A stretch of DNA of 64,000 nucleotides from Paludibacteraceae bacterium (GTDB lineage: Bacteria > Bacteroidota > Bacteroidia > Bacteroidales > Paludibacteraceae), in NCBI GenBank assembly GCA_905233375.1, contig CAJOEJ010000006.1:21602-85601 (forward strand), read 5' to 3'. A program made the translations under genes and the position numbers. A model generated the notes under the pieces. The model was not told the origin of the DNA. It searched no databases and worked only from the letters and a program-made list of their open reading frames with translations. Positions 49,909-58,711 of this stretch are shown piece by piece (the first letter of the stretch is position 1; each line of letters begins with the position of its first letter).

Positions 49909-51528
49909 TTATTCGTGTGTCAACTGTGTCTGGGAAATCAAGTTCGGGTTATACGATGTTTCCGAAGCCGGAATCTCGCACTGGAACTCTTCCATGTTGG
50001 TGGCTACGCTCAGTTCGGCGTTTGCACGGCTTACGTGGTTGGTACCCAGAGCAATCGATTTGTTGAGACGGCGCAGTGTCTGCAATCCGTATCCTTCGCC
50101 CCACATCTCGACACGCCAGTTGTAAATCAACGCCTCTTTGAGCGCGGTTCCCGTCAGACCTGCCAGCCAGGTGTTGTATTCTGTCTCCTCGCCCGGAATG
50201 ACACGCTCGTCACACAGCGCTTTGATGTAACTTACAGCGGTTGCCTCATCGTTGCTTGCCCAAGCGGCTTCGGCGGCAATCAGATAAGCCACCTCCGAAC
50301 GCATGAAGATGTTGTCGCACAGCCAGTTACGATCCACGTCACGCAAATCGGTTACATTACGTGTGCCCGGGTTGTAGAACTTGCCGTCAGGACAATACGA
50401 ATAGGTCATGGACGGTGAACGGAACCAGTTGACACGACCGTCCCATTTGTGGGAAGCAATCAGTTCATAGAGCTTGCTGTCGATGGCTTTGGTGTCGCCC
50501 GCAGCGGCATAACTGTACGAGTGGATATCCACCTGACCGAAGAACGAACCTAATCCGGTGGTCGTCTCAACCGTCACGTCCTGTCCCCACATCCAGTTAT
50601 TGGCGTTGACATCCGCAAAACCGGTCTCTGTCAAGTCCTTGTATTTCAAAATAGGATACTTGCCTCCGTCAATTACTTTCTTGGCTTGTTCGAGTGCAAT
50701 CTCATATGCGTTCTTTCCGTCCGCAATAATGACGTTGTCCGAATTGCCGTGGTTCAGCATGGAATACGCCAGAATGATACGCGCTACATCGGCATTGACT
50801 TCCAGTTTGGAATCCCGCTCGTAGTACTGACCGTAGAACTCAAGCAGGTCGATTGCGTCGGACAAATCCTCATAAATACGCTCGTACACCTGCGTAATGG
50901 TAGCACGGGGCGTACCGGCGGTATCCGCCATTACTTCTTTGACCGTGTAGATCGGTACTGCCAGCTCGTTGTCCATGGTGCTCTCCAACATATCCATCGG
51001 GTTGCAGAAATAGGTGAGCAGGTTGTCATAAGCCCATCCGCGCATAGCCAGCAACTGACCATAGTAATAACCCTGCAGGATCAACTCGGAGTCATCCACG
51101 GTACCGGCGTCTTTCGCCGCCATGATATCCGATTTGTGCGCCTCTACACCGATCATACCGAGGTTGGCAAGATGGATGATGTCGTAATAGTACGACCACA
51201 GGTAACTGTAGGCATAGTTGCGGAACAAACCGCGCTCGTATGACTCGAACCATCCGTAGCCCGTACGCTGCATTGCCATGTCGCCGCACTGTAGGTCGCC
51301 GTACATGTCTATGGAGCGCTCTCCGAACGTGCCGTGACCACCGTATTCATATAACTTGGAGTACAAGCCGAATACCGTTCCTTCCAGTTTGTCGGCGTCT
51401 GTCAGGGCGTTGAACTGATCCTCCAGCATCACGCCTCCCTCGGGATATTGCGCGAGGAAGCTGTCACCGCAGGATACTAACCCTAAACTTACTACCAGAG
51501 TAGCAAATAAATATTGAATCTTTTTCAT
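49909..51528 (-). CDS. SusD/RagB-family nutrient-binding lipoprotein
   Basis: 539 residues, lipobox LVSC giving Cys20. SusD features include an N-terminal helical TPR-like region, ALTDADKLEGTVFGLYSKLYEYG, and the C-terminal block WRVEMWGEGYGLQTLRRLNK. It forms the lid of the SusC channel and captures ligand at the cell surface. It lies 38 bp downstream of susC. No glycosidase is nearby while a metalloprotease is, so a peptide ligand (RagB-like) is a reasonable inference. Confidence 0.93.
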   Translation of the reverse strand: MKKIQYLFATLVVSLGLVSCGDSFLAQYPEGGVMLEDQFNALTDADKLEGTVFGLYSKLYEYGGHGTFGERSIDMYGDLQCGDMAMQRTGYGWFESYERGLFRNYAYSYLWSYYYDIIHLANLGMIGVEAHKSDIMAAKDAGTVDDSELILQGYYYGQLLAMRGWAYDNLLTYFCNPMDMLESTMDNELAVPIYTVKEVMADTAGTPRATITQVYERIYEDLSDAIDLLEFYGQYYERDSKLEVNADVARIILAYSMLNHGNSDNVIIADGKNAYEIALEQAKKVIDGGKYPILKYKDLTETGFADVNANNWMWGQDVTVETTTGLGSFFGQVDIHSYSYAAAGDTKAIDSKLYELIASHKWDGRVNWFRSPSMTYSYCPDGKFYNPGTRNVTDLRDVDRNWLCDNIFMRSEVAYLIAAEAAWASNDEATAVSYIKALCDERVIPGEETEYNTWLAGLTGTALKEALIYNWRVEMWGEGYGLQTLRRLNKSIALGTNHVSRANAELSVATNMEEFQCEIPASETSYNPNLISQTQLTHE

Positions 51529-51566
51529 AATACTCTAATTTTCAATTATACGTTATCAATTTTCAA

Positions 51567-54500
51567 TTAGAATTGTACCTTGATACCACCCATGATAGTG
51601 GATTGCGGCGAGTAGTCTGCGTAAGCGTTTGTACCCGAGAAGGACATCATTGGGTTGTAACCCTTACGAGCCGACGCTATAGCGATGTTATCCGCTGCCA
51701 CCCATATCTGAAGGTTGTTCATCTTAATCTTTTCAATCAACTTCTTGGGGAACTTGTACCCGAGGTTGATGTTGTTCAGACTCAAGCAGTTGTTGCTGGT
51801 CAGGAAGCGGTCGGATCCGGTATTGGCATACTGGTCAACGCCGTTGCTCAAACGCGGGATATTGGTATTCGTGTTGTTCTCCGTCCACGCGTTCTTGATA
51901 TCCTTGTGCCAGTTCATCTTACCGATAGCGTCGCTGTGCATCAAGAGTGCATAGTTGTTATCGTATCCGTAACCGCCGATACGGTAACTGCAGCTGATAC
52001 TCAGCGTCACACCATATGCCTCCAAGTCGATACCGAAACCACCGTCGAGGTCAGGCATGTAGCTCTTGCCGGTATAGTTGTAACCTGCGTAAGGCGTTTT
52101 GTTGCCGAACACCGTGGTCTGCTGGATGTTGGCATTCGGGTGCTTCAACTTATACTCATAAACAGACGAGATGTAGTTTGCCACCGATGCGGTGGTGTTG
52201 TCGTCAATGAGTTCGGCATTCGTTGTACCGAATCCACCCTTGTTGGCATCGTAGTATGCCGTGTAGGTAGCTTCACCATCCTCGTTAACGCCCTCATAAT
52301 GACGCATATAGTACTCTGCGATAGAGTGACCGACCGCCATTCCGCCGTTCATTACCATTCGTTTCGGATTACCATTCTCGTCATACTCGCCGTCCCAAGG
52401 CATCTCCAACATCTTGTTACGATAGTAACCGCCGTTCAGACGGATATCCAGTTTGATGTTACGCATATCCACTGCGTGTGCCTTCAAGTCGAACTCGATA
52501 CCCTGGTTCATCATCTTGGCATCGTTTACATAGTAACCGCTGTAACCCAGCGAAGGAGCCACATAACGCGGGCAGAGCAGGTTGTCCGTCAGTTTGTAGA
52601 AATAGTCGAACTCCACATCCAGATATTTCTGGAGCGAAACTTCCAGACCGAGATCCACCTGACTCGAACGCTCCCATGTCAGTTCCTCGTTTCCTTTGTA
52701 ACTCCAGGGATAACCTTTCTTGTCGTTCACGTTCTGAATATCATACTGGTCGGTGAAGAGCATATCGCCGATGTCCTGGTTACCCAGCACACCCCAGCTC
52801 AGACGCAGTTTACCGTTCTTGAGCCAATCGGCAGCTTCTGTACCTTCCATGAAATGCTCGTTGGTGAAATTCCATGCGCCGCCGACAGAGCCGAAATGAC
52901 CCCAGCGGTGACCCTTTGCGAACTTGGACGAACCATCGGCACGGTAGTTGGCGGTGATCAGGTAACGGTTGTCGTATTCATAGGTGAAGGTAGCCAGAGC
53001 AGACTCCAAAGTGCTGGTACGTGCGTACCCCTCTACACCGTCCATGCTGACAGCGTTGCTCAGCTCGGTAATGTTGTCATCTACGATATTCTTCTTGTAA
53101 CCGTATTGTACGTTGTATTTGTAGTAGGTCGTCTCGTGACCGGCGAGTACACGGAAGGTGTGCTCGTTGTAGGTCTTGTTGTACTCCAGCAACTGGTTGC
53201 TCGTTACAGCGAGGTGGTTGACCTGGGTGTTGCTGATACGACCGATACCAGCAGCGTCACCGTAATACTTGTTCGTCAATTCGTTCTGACGTGAATTGAG
53301 GTATTGTGCGCCGACGTTGACGGTGAACTTGAGTCCTTCGTACAGTTTGAACTCCAGGAAGGCGTTTGCCACTGTCTGGTTATATACGCTCACCTGCTTG
53401 TCCCATACTAATGCACCTGCGGGGTTGATACCGTAGGAGTAGAGACGACCGTTGGAGTCACCTGCTACGCGCGGCTCTCCGTAGTCGAACATGTACTTGC
53501 CTGTCAACGGGTCCGTTACAATCGAACCATCGGCATTATGTACATAAACGGGATAGATGGACGGCGTTTGCTGCACGAAGAGGAAACCGTTGTTGGCGGC
53601 GTTGTCATCCTGACAGGGGTTGCTCATCGTAGCGTGTGCATACTGGATGTTCAAACCACCTTTCAGCCATTTCTTCGCCTGATAGTTAATGTTCGCACGG
53701 GTGTTGAAACGCTGGAAGTTGGAAGCGGTGTAGTAACCCTCGTCCTTGAGGTAGCCGAAGCTGGTGAAGTAGTTCAGTTTCTCGCTACCACCGCTGATCT
53801 TGGCGGTTGCCTCGAGTTTGAGACCGTTGTGGAACAAGGTGTTGTACCAGCTCTCCATGTTCTCGTACGCCGACAGACGCTTTACGTTCGGGTTGAAATA
53901 CGGATTGACAACACCGTTGGTGTAGGGCTCAATCAGCGTCTCTCCTGCGGGCGGATTCTCCCACAGATAGTAGGTGGTGGGAAGACCGTCGGAACCATAG
54001 AGTTTGCCGTTTGCATCTTTGATGGCTTGCGTTACCGACTTGCTCATGCGCGCCTGATTGTACAAGCTCTGCCAGCAGAGAACGACGTAGTCCTCCGGCG
54101 TGTCAATGACCTCGTACATCGGCAGAAGACGCATGTTGGCACCCGCCTTCACGTCGATCTCGATTTTTCCGTCATCTCCGTTCGAACTACCTTTCTTGGT
54201 GGTGATCAATACGACACCGTTAGCACCGCGGCTACCGTACAGAGAGGTAGCGGTTGCATCTTTCAGAATGGTTGTGCTGGCGATGTCACCCGGGTCGATG
54301 GAGCTGATGGAAGCGGCATCCAACGGAATACCGTCCACTACGTAGAGCGGTGTGCTTCCGGCAGACAACGAGCCGATACCGCGGATACGGATGGTACTGA
54401 TTGTACCCGGCTGACCGCTTGTCTGTGCTACCTGAACACCTGCTACCTCACCGGCTAACGCCTTGGTGATGTCGGAGGGGTTCTTTTTCTCGATGTCGTC

Positions 54501-54866
54501 GGCTTTGACCGCCTGAGCCGATCCGGCGTATGCGCCCTTGGCTACGGTACCGTAACCCGTAACGACAACGTCCTGGAGCATCTCGGAGCTCTCCGTCATA
54601 ACCACCTTGAGGTTCTTCCCCACGGGAACTTCCTGCGTGGTCATACCGACGAAACTAACGACCAGGGTCTTCACCGACTCCGGTACGTTCAATTCGAACT
54701 TACCGTCGTAGTCCGAAATAGTACCTTGTGTGGAGCCTTTCGCCTGAATGCTGGCACCGATCACCGGCTCACCATTCGCGTCGACTACCACGCCGTTTAC
54801 ATGCTGGTCGGCATACACGAATACGCTGACCACTGCAAGAAACAAAAGTGTCAATAATTTTTTCAT
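51567..54866 (-). CDS. SusC/RagA-family TonB-dependent outer-membrane transporter
   Basis: 1099 residues with a signal peptide (MKKLLTLLFLAVVSVFVYA). Domains in order: carboxypeptidase-D-like repeat (about 22-95, GVVVDANGEPVIGASIQAKG), TonB-dependent plug (about 105-220, including the SusC signature DGIPLDAASISSIDPGDIASTTILKDATATSLYGSRGANG in part), and a barrel ending in GGIKVQF. It imports ligand with SusD using TonB energy. Promoter at 54976-55007. Confidence 0.95.
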   Translation of the reverse strand: MKKLLTLLFLAVVSVFVYADQHVNGVVVDANGEPVIGASIQAKGSTQGTISDYDGKFELNVPESVKTLVVSFVGMTTQEVPVGKNLKVVMTESSEMLQDVVVTGYGTVAKGAYAGSAQAVKADDIEKKNPSDITKALAGEVAGVQVAQTSGQPGTISTIRIRGIGSLSAGSTPLYVVDGIPLDAASISSIDPGDIASTTILKDATATSLYGSRGANGVVLITTKKGSSNGDDGKIEIDVKAGANMRLLPMYEVIDTPEDYVVLCWQSLYNQARMSKSVTQAIKDANGKLYGSDGLPTTYYLWENPPAGETLIEPYTNGVVNPYFNPNVKRLSAYENMESWYNTLFHNGLKLEATAKISGGSEKLNYFTSFGYLKDEGYYTASNFQRFNTRANINYQAKKWLKGGLNIQYAHATMSNPCQDDNAANNGFLFVQQTPSIYPVYVHNADGSIVTDPLTGKYMFDYGEPRVAGDSNGRLYSYGINPAGALVWDKQVSVYNQTVANAFLEFKLYEGLKFTVNVGAQYLNSRQNELTNKYYGDAAGIGRISNTQVNHLAVTSNQLLEYNKTYNEHTFRVLAGHETTYYKYNVQYGYKKNIVDDNITELSNAVSMDGVEGYARTSTLESALATFTYEYDNRYLITANYRADGSSKFAKGHRWGHFGSVGGAWNFTNEHFMEGTEAADWLKNGKLRLSWGVLGNQDIGDMLFTDQYDIQNVNDKKGYPWSYKGNEELTWERSSQVDLGLEVSLQKYLDVEFDYFYKLTDNLLCPRYVAPSLGYSGYYVNDAKMMNQGIEFDLKAHAVDMRNIKLDIRLNGGYYRNKMLEMPWDGEYDENGNPKRMVMNGGMAVGHSIAEYYMRHYEGVNEDGEATYTAYYDANKGGFGTTNAELIDDNTTASVANYISSVYEYKLKHPNANIQQTTVFGNKTPYAGYNYTGKSYMPDLDGGFGIDLEAYGVTLSISCSYRIGGYGYDNNYALLMHSDAIGKMNWHKDIKNAWTENNTNTNIPRLSNGVDQYANTGSDRFLTSNNCLSLNNINLGYKFPKKLIEKIKMNNLQIWVAADNIAIASARKGYNPMMSFSGTNAYADYSPQSTIMGGIKVQF

Positions 54867-54975
54867 CGTTTGTTATATTTTGTTTTATTTTTATTTCCGC
54901 CCGGTACTCCTTATTGTGCGCGTATATACGTATATGAATACGGAATACGCACGTGCGTACATAGGAAAAATCGTG

Positions 54976-55007
54976 CAAAGGTACGACTTTTTTTTTATAT
55001 AACCAAA
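54976..55007 (-). promoter_or_regulatory. Bacteroidota-type promoter for the SusC operon
   Basis: Minus-strand TTTG and TACCTTTG separated by 20 nt; the leader is about 100 nt. Confidence 0.78.
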
Positions 55008-55045
55008 TTATTTGGCAAAAAAATGCAAAAATTTACAATTTTAAC

Positions 55046-56332
55046 CTATTTATATGTCAAAATGTAATAATTTGCGTCCGAAAACATTTCATTTGCGATA
55101 TCAAAAAGCGTTTGTGCCGACGTTTTGGATATTTTGTCAACTATCTCATCCCACTGGGGAGCATGCCCGTGGTACAGCATGGATTTCGCCATGGACAAGG
55201 CTGTGTTCTCCTGATTCTGCGCGGAAACCGCCAGCTGACCGCGTAACTGGGTGATTGCTTTGCGCAACGCCGTTTCCGACATGGGACGTGTGCGAAGGTG
55301 TTCCAACTCCTGCTTTACCAGTTCCAGGCTCCGTTCGAAGTCGCCCGGGTCGCAAGCCCAATACACACACCAGTAACCCGTGTCGCTCAACGGGGTATAG
55401 ACCGATTCGACGGTATAGACCAGCCCTTTGGACTCGCGCAGACTCAGATTCAGCCGGCTGTTCAGACTTCCACCGCCTAAAATATTATTGATCAGAAACA
55501 TTCCTAATTGTTTCTCGTGCCCGAGCGGGTACGCGTGCCCGCCCACCATGGCATGCACCTGGTGGGTGTGCCGTTTGAACGTCCTTTCCCGTTCCGGGTT
55601 GAGTATAGTGTCGTCGGCTGTCACTCTCGGTTGACCGTCGGGTTGCTCTCGTCTTGCTCTCGTCTTGCTCCCGATGTGATCAGGTGCGGCGAGGGAGCCG
55701 AATTCGTGTTCGGCGAGGCGGAAGAAACGATCGGGAGAGACGTCGCCCTGACAGAAAACGACCATCCGTTCCGGGCGGTAGTGCTCCTCCATCCATCGGC
55801 GGGCGTATTCCGGCTTCGAGGATATATGCCGCAAGGTCTTTTTCGTACCTAAAACGGGCATTGCTAACGGGCTCCCTGCAAAGACGAGACTCTCGAAATC
55901 GTCGTAGATGAGTTCGCTCGGGCTGTCGTTGTAACTCTCTATCTCGTCCATGATGACCATCCGCTCCTTGTCCGTTTCGTCTTTTTTGAAACCGGGTTCA
56001 CGGAGCATTTCAGCTATCAGACGGAGTGCCAGTTGTACATGGCTTGTCAGGATGGCGGCATAGAAGGTGGTTTCTTCCTTGGTCGTATAGGCGTTGATTT
56101 CCCCTCCGATCCCTTCAATGGATTGAATGAGCTGCCGCCCTGTCCGGTGTGCGGTTCCTTTGAAGACGCAATGCTCGATATAATGCGCCATTCCGTTTTC
56201 TTCCGGTAGTTCGTCGCGTGTGCCGGCACCGACCATGACACCGATGTATGCAACCGGTGAAGGCGTCCTGCGATGCACTATTTTGACGCCATTTGGCAAA
56301 ATATGATAAAAAGTTTGACTTTTTTCTTGCAT
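55046..56332 (-). CDS. M16-family (insulinase-like) zinc peptidase
   Basis: 428 residues. The inverted zinc motif HYIEH (HxxEH) lies in NGMAHYIEHCVFKGTAHR, with the distal Glu region following, as in mitochondrial processing peptidase-like proteins. The active N-domain is complete and a C-domain follows. Between them GSKTRARREQPDGQPRV is encoded by the 29-bp dispersed element also found at 858-886. The start codon lies inside the promoter of the divergent tRNA-Leu unit, so the two transcripts may compete. Confidence 0.9.
   Translation of the reverse strand: MQEKSQTFYHILPNGVKIVHRRTPSPVAYIGVMVGAGTRDELPEENGMAHYIEHCVFKGTAHRTGRQLIQSIEGIGGEINAYTTKEETTFYAAILTSHVQLALRLIAEMLREPGFKKDETDKERMVIMDEIESYNDSPSELIYDDFESLVFAGSPLAMPVLGTKKTLRHISSKPEYARRWMEEHYRPERMVVFCQGDVSPDRFFRLAEHEFGSLAAPDHIGSKTRARREQPDGQPRVTADDTILNPERERTFKRHTHQVHAMVGGHAYPLGHEKQLGMFLINNILGGGSLNSRLNLSLRESKGLVYTVESVYTPLSDTGYWCVYWACDPGDFERSLELVKQELEHLRTRPMSETALRKAITQLRGQLAVSAQNQENTALSMAKSMLYHGHAPQWDEIVDKISKTSAQTLFDIANEMFSDANYYILTYK
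55627..55655. repeat. 29-bp dispersed element inside the M16 peptidase gene
   Basis: 28 of 29 positions match 858-886 on the other strand. It encodes part of the linker between the two peptidase domains. Confidence 0.8.
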
Positions 56333-56357
56333 AATTCAAAAAAATGTAGTAATTTTG
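56327..56357 (+). promoter_or_regulatory. Bacteroidota-type promoter upstream of the tRNA-Leu leader element
   Basis: TTG (56327-56329), 20 nt, TAATTTTG (56350-56357). Confidence 0.78.
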
Positions 56358-56362
56358 CAGCG

Positions 56363-56482
56363 GTTTTTCAAATACCTCGGGAGGAATGCTATTGAAACGA
56401 TATTCCGACCGAAGAGCGTAGCACACAACGTAGCGTCATCGAGCTGCGGGGCAGCGAGTCACGCGAGTTGTCGTGTAAGCGA
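56363..56482 (+). ncRNA. Structured tRNA leader element, copy 2
   Basis: About 120 nt joined directly to tRNA-Leu, homologous to 34003-34121. The central hairpin is GCTGC/GCAGC here and GCGGC/GCCGC in copy 1, a compensating G-C to T-A change. The long-range stem is CAAC/GTTG here and CAACAC/GTGTTG there. Confidence 0.65.
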
Positions 56483-56564
56483 GCGGCATTGGCGGAATTG
56501 GTAGACGCGCCAGACTTAGGATCTGGTTCCGCAAGGAGTGAAAGTTCGAGTCTTTTATGCCGCA
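56483..56564 (+). tRNA. tRNA-Leu (anticodon TAG)
   Basis: 82 nt with acceptor GCGGCAT/ATGCCGC, a D arm, anticodon stem CCAGA/TCTGG around CTTAGGA (anticodon TAG) and the long variable arm of class II tRNAs. T loop TTCGAGT. No encoded CCA. Confidence 0.95.
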
Positions 56565-56568
56565 CACT

Positions 56569-57048
56569 ATGAAAAAGTGTTTCCCATTGGTCTGGGTGGC
56601 ATGTGCTGCCCTTTTTTTCAGCTCCTGTCTGACCGGAGATTATCAATCGACGCCGCGTATCACGGTTTATCAACTCTATCGTACCAATTTAGCCGGAGTG
56701 GAAGATACTTTGAATTACGGCGACACCATTCAGATCGGTGACACGGTTCTGGCGCCGATGTTGCTGGAAGGGGTGTACAACAATCTTGTCTATTTCAAGG
56801 TGAGTGCGGATGCGAATGCATTCGACTATGACATTGTGAAGGATACGTTGTACCAGCATCTGCTTGCGGAGGACTCGAAGCCCGAGGAGGGCTATCTGCA
56901 TTTTGTGTCCGGGTGCTATCTGTATCCCGCCACCCTGCGGTATGTAGCCAAGAAATCCGGTACGTATCCGATCAACGTCGAGATAGGTTCCACCGCCAAT
57001 GAGAAATATTCCCCCCGCAGCGGTTCTTTCAATCAGCCGGTAGAGTAG
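56569..57048 (+). CDS. Small lipoprotein of unknown function, cotranscribed with tRNA-Leu
   Basis: 159 residues from MKKCFPLVWVACAALFFSSC, lipobox FSSC giving Cys20. An ATG at 56557 lies within the tRNA and is rejected. The mature part is beta-rich (YGDTIQIGDTVLAPMLLEGVYNNLVYF), perhaps an Ig-like sandwich; I do not recognise a family. The start codon is only five bases from the tRNA 3' end, so translation must begin either on the unprocessed transcript or on a leaderless mRNA made by tRNA 3' cleavage. The 3' end overlaps mazG on the other strand by 20 bases. Confidence 0.75.
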   Translation: MKKCFPLVWVACAALFFSSCLTGDYQSTPRITVYQLYRTNLAGVEDTLNYGDTIQIGDTVLAPMLLEGVYNNLVYFKVSADANAFDYDIVKDTLYQHLLAEDSKPEEGYLHFVSGCYLYPATLRYVAKKSGTYPINVEIGSTANEKYSPRSGSFNQPVE

Positions 57049-57838
57049 TCTTCTTCGCTTCCTGCCACAGTTCCTCCATTTCCGCGAGCGTCATGTCTTT
57101 GAGTTCGCGACCCTGCTCTTTGGCGCGTGTCTCGAGGTAGTTGAACCGGCGGATGAACTTGAGGTTGGTCTGCTCGAGTGCGTTGTCCGGCTTGATTTTG
57201 TACAAGCGTGCCGCATTGATGAGCGCAAACAACAGATCTCCGAACTCCGCCTCCATCTCCGCGGTACACGGGGCGTTGTCTTTCAGTTCTTTGAGTTCGT
57301 CCTCAAACTCCCGTATCTCCTCTTTCACTTTCTCCCACACATCCTCGCGGTGCTCCCAATCGAAGCCCACGTTCGCTACCTTGTCCTGTATGCGGTAGGC
57401 TTTGACGAGGCTCGGCAGGCTGTCAGGGATACCGCCCAAGACGGTCTTGTTCCCGCCTTTCTCCTGCAACTTGACCTGCTCCCACAAGTGGCTCACTTCC
57501 TCGGCGTTTTGTGCTGCGGTATCGCCGTACACGTGCGGGTGACGGAAGATGAGTTTGTCGCAGAGCCGGTTGCATACATCGGCGATATCAAAATCGTTTG
57601 TCTCGCTGCCCATCTTGGCGTAGAATACGACATGGAGCAGCACGTCGCCCAGCTCCTTGCTGATTTCGTTCATGTCGTGACGGCTGATAGCGGTTGCCAG
57701 CTCGAAGGTCTCCTCGATCGTGTTCTGGCGCAAGCTGTCGAAAGTCTGTTTACGGTCCCACGGACATTTCTCCCGCAGGTCGTCCATGATATCCAGCAAT
57801 CGTCCGAACGCAGCCAGTTTTTCTTCCCGTGTGCTCAT
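57029..57838 (-). CDS. mazG: Nucleoside triphosphate pyrophosphohydrolase MazG
   Basis: 269 residues from MSTREEKLAAFGRLLDIMDDLR; longer starts upstream lie inside lpxH. Two MazG helical domains are present. The first has CPWDRKQTF, EETFELATAI and ISKELGDVLLHVVF, the ExxE/ExxD Mg2+ sites; the second has EMEAEFGDLLFALINAARL. It hydrolyses noncanonical or excess NTPs to NMP and pyrophosphate. It overlaps the lpxH stop by four bases. Confidence 0.93.
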   Translation of the reverse strand: MSTREEKLAAFGRLLDIMDDLREKCPWDRKQTFDSLRQNTIEETFELATAISRHDMNEISKELGDVLLHVVFYAKMGSETNDFDIADVCNRLCDKLIFRHPHVYGDTAAQNAEEVSHLWEQVKLQEKGGNKTVLGGIPDSLPSLVKAYRIQDKVANVGFDWEHREDVWEKVKEEIREFEDELKELKDNAPCTAEMEAEFGDLLFALINAARLYKIKPDNALEQTNLKFIRRFNYLETRAKEQGRELKDMTLAEMEELWQEAKKTTLPAD

Positions 57839-58641
57839 TCTTTGTCCTCTTCTTCCGGATGATAATTGTGCATGGTCAGGTTTCCGTGATGGTCGAGCTT
57901 CGCATAGGTCCACTGCTGGAAGCAATCGCCCAGGATGATGACGCGGCTGCCGCTCTCCAACTGCAGATCCAGCTCGATATGCCGGTGACCGAAGATATAA
58001 TAGTCGCGGTGGTTGTTCTGCTTCTCCTGATCTTTGGCAAAGAGCACTAACTCCTCTTTGTCCTCGCCTTTGTAGGGACAGGGTTCGGCTATCTCTTTCA
58101 AGCGGCTTTTCTTTGCCCAGTTATACCCGATTTTGTTTCCCCACTCGGGCGGCAACATGCGGAAGAGGAACTGGAGGAACGGATCGTTGAATATCTTGCG
58201 CAACTTGATAAAACGCTTGATTTTCTTGCGCACCCGTGAGGAATAATAGGTCTCCCAGTTGCGCGGCAGCAAACCGTCACCGTGACTCAGATAAACCACT
58301 TTGCCGTATCGCAAGATCGTGCATGGCTCCGTATGTACGTCCACTCCGGTCAGTTTGGCTAACCCGCCGAAGGTCCATAAGTCATGGTTGCCGACAAAGA
58401 AATGGATGTGGATGCCTTTCTTGCGGAGATGACGCAGCTCCTTGAAAAACGGGTCATACTGACGTTTGCTTTTGTCCCGGATATAGTACTCCATCCAAAA
58501 GTCAAACATATCCCCCAGCATGTAGATGGAGACCGCATCTTTGCTCATCTCCTCCAGCAGGTTGATCAATTTCTTCTGGTGTGCCCAGCCGCGTTCGATC
58601 GCCAGGCTGCCCAAATGGGCGTCGCTTAAAAAATAAATCAT
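57835..58641 (-). CDS. lpxH: UDP-2,3-diacylglucosamine diphosphatase (LpxH-like)
   Basis: 268 residues of the calcineurin-like phosphoesterase fold. Metal ligands are in FLSDAHLG (Asp7, His9), YMLGDMFDFW, FVGNHDLW and GHRHIEL, in the family order. It splits UDP-2,3-diacylglucosamine to lipid X and UMP in lipid A synthesis. It is followed by mazG with a four-base overlap, a pairing I do not know from other systems. Confidence 0.88.
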   Translation of the reverse strand: MIYFLSDAHLGSLAIERGWAHQKKLINLLEEMSKDAVSIYMLGDMFDFWMEYYIRDKSKRQYDPFFKELRHLRKKGIHIHFFVGNHDLWTFGGLAKLTGVDVHTEPCTILRYGKVVYLSHGDGLLPRNWETYYSSRVRKKIKRFIKLRKIFNDPFLQFLFRMLPPEWGNKIGYNWAKKSRLKEIAEPCPYKGEDKEELVLFAKDQEKQNNHRDYYIFGHRHIELDLQLESGSRVIILGDCFQQWTYAKLDHHGNLTMHNYHPEEEDKE

Positions 58642-58659
58642 ATGACAGATTTAATTATT

Positions 58660-58705
58660 GACGATTTTACAATTTACAATTTGACAATTGGATTTGCAAT
58701 TGGAT
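58660..58705. repeat. 7-bp-period tandem repeat (TTTACAA/ATTGGAT type)
   Basis: Degenerate units between the DUF59 gene stop and lpxH. Confidence 0.6.
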
Positions 58706-58711
58706 TGATGA

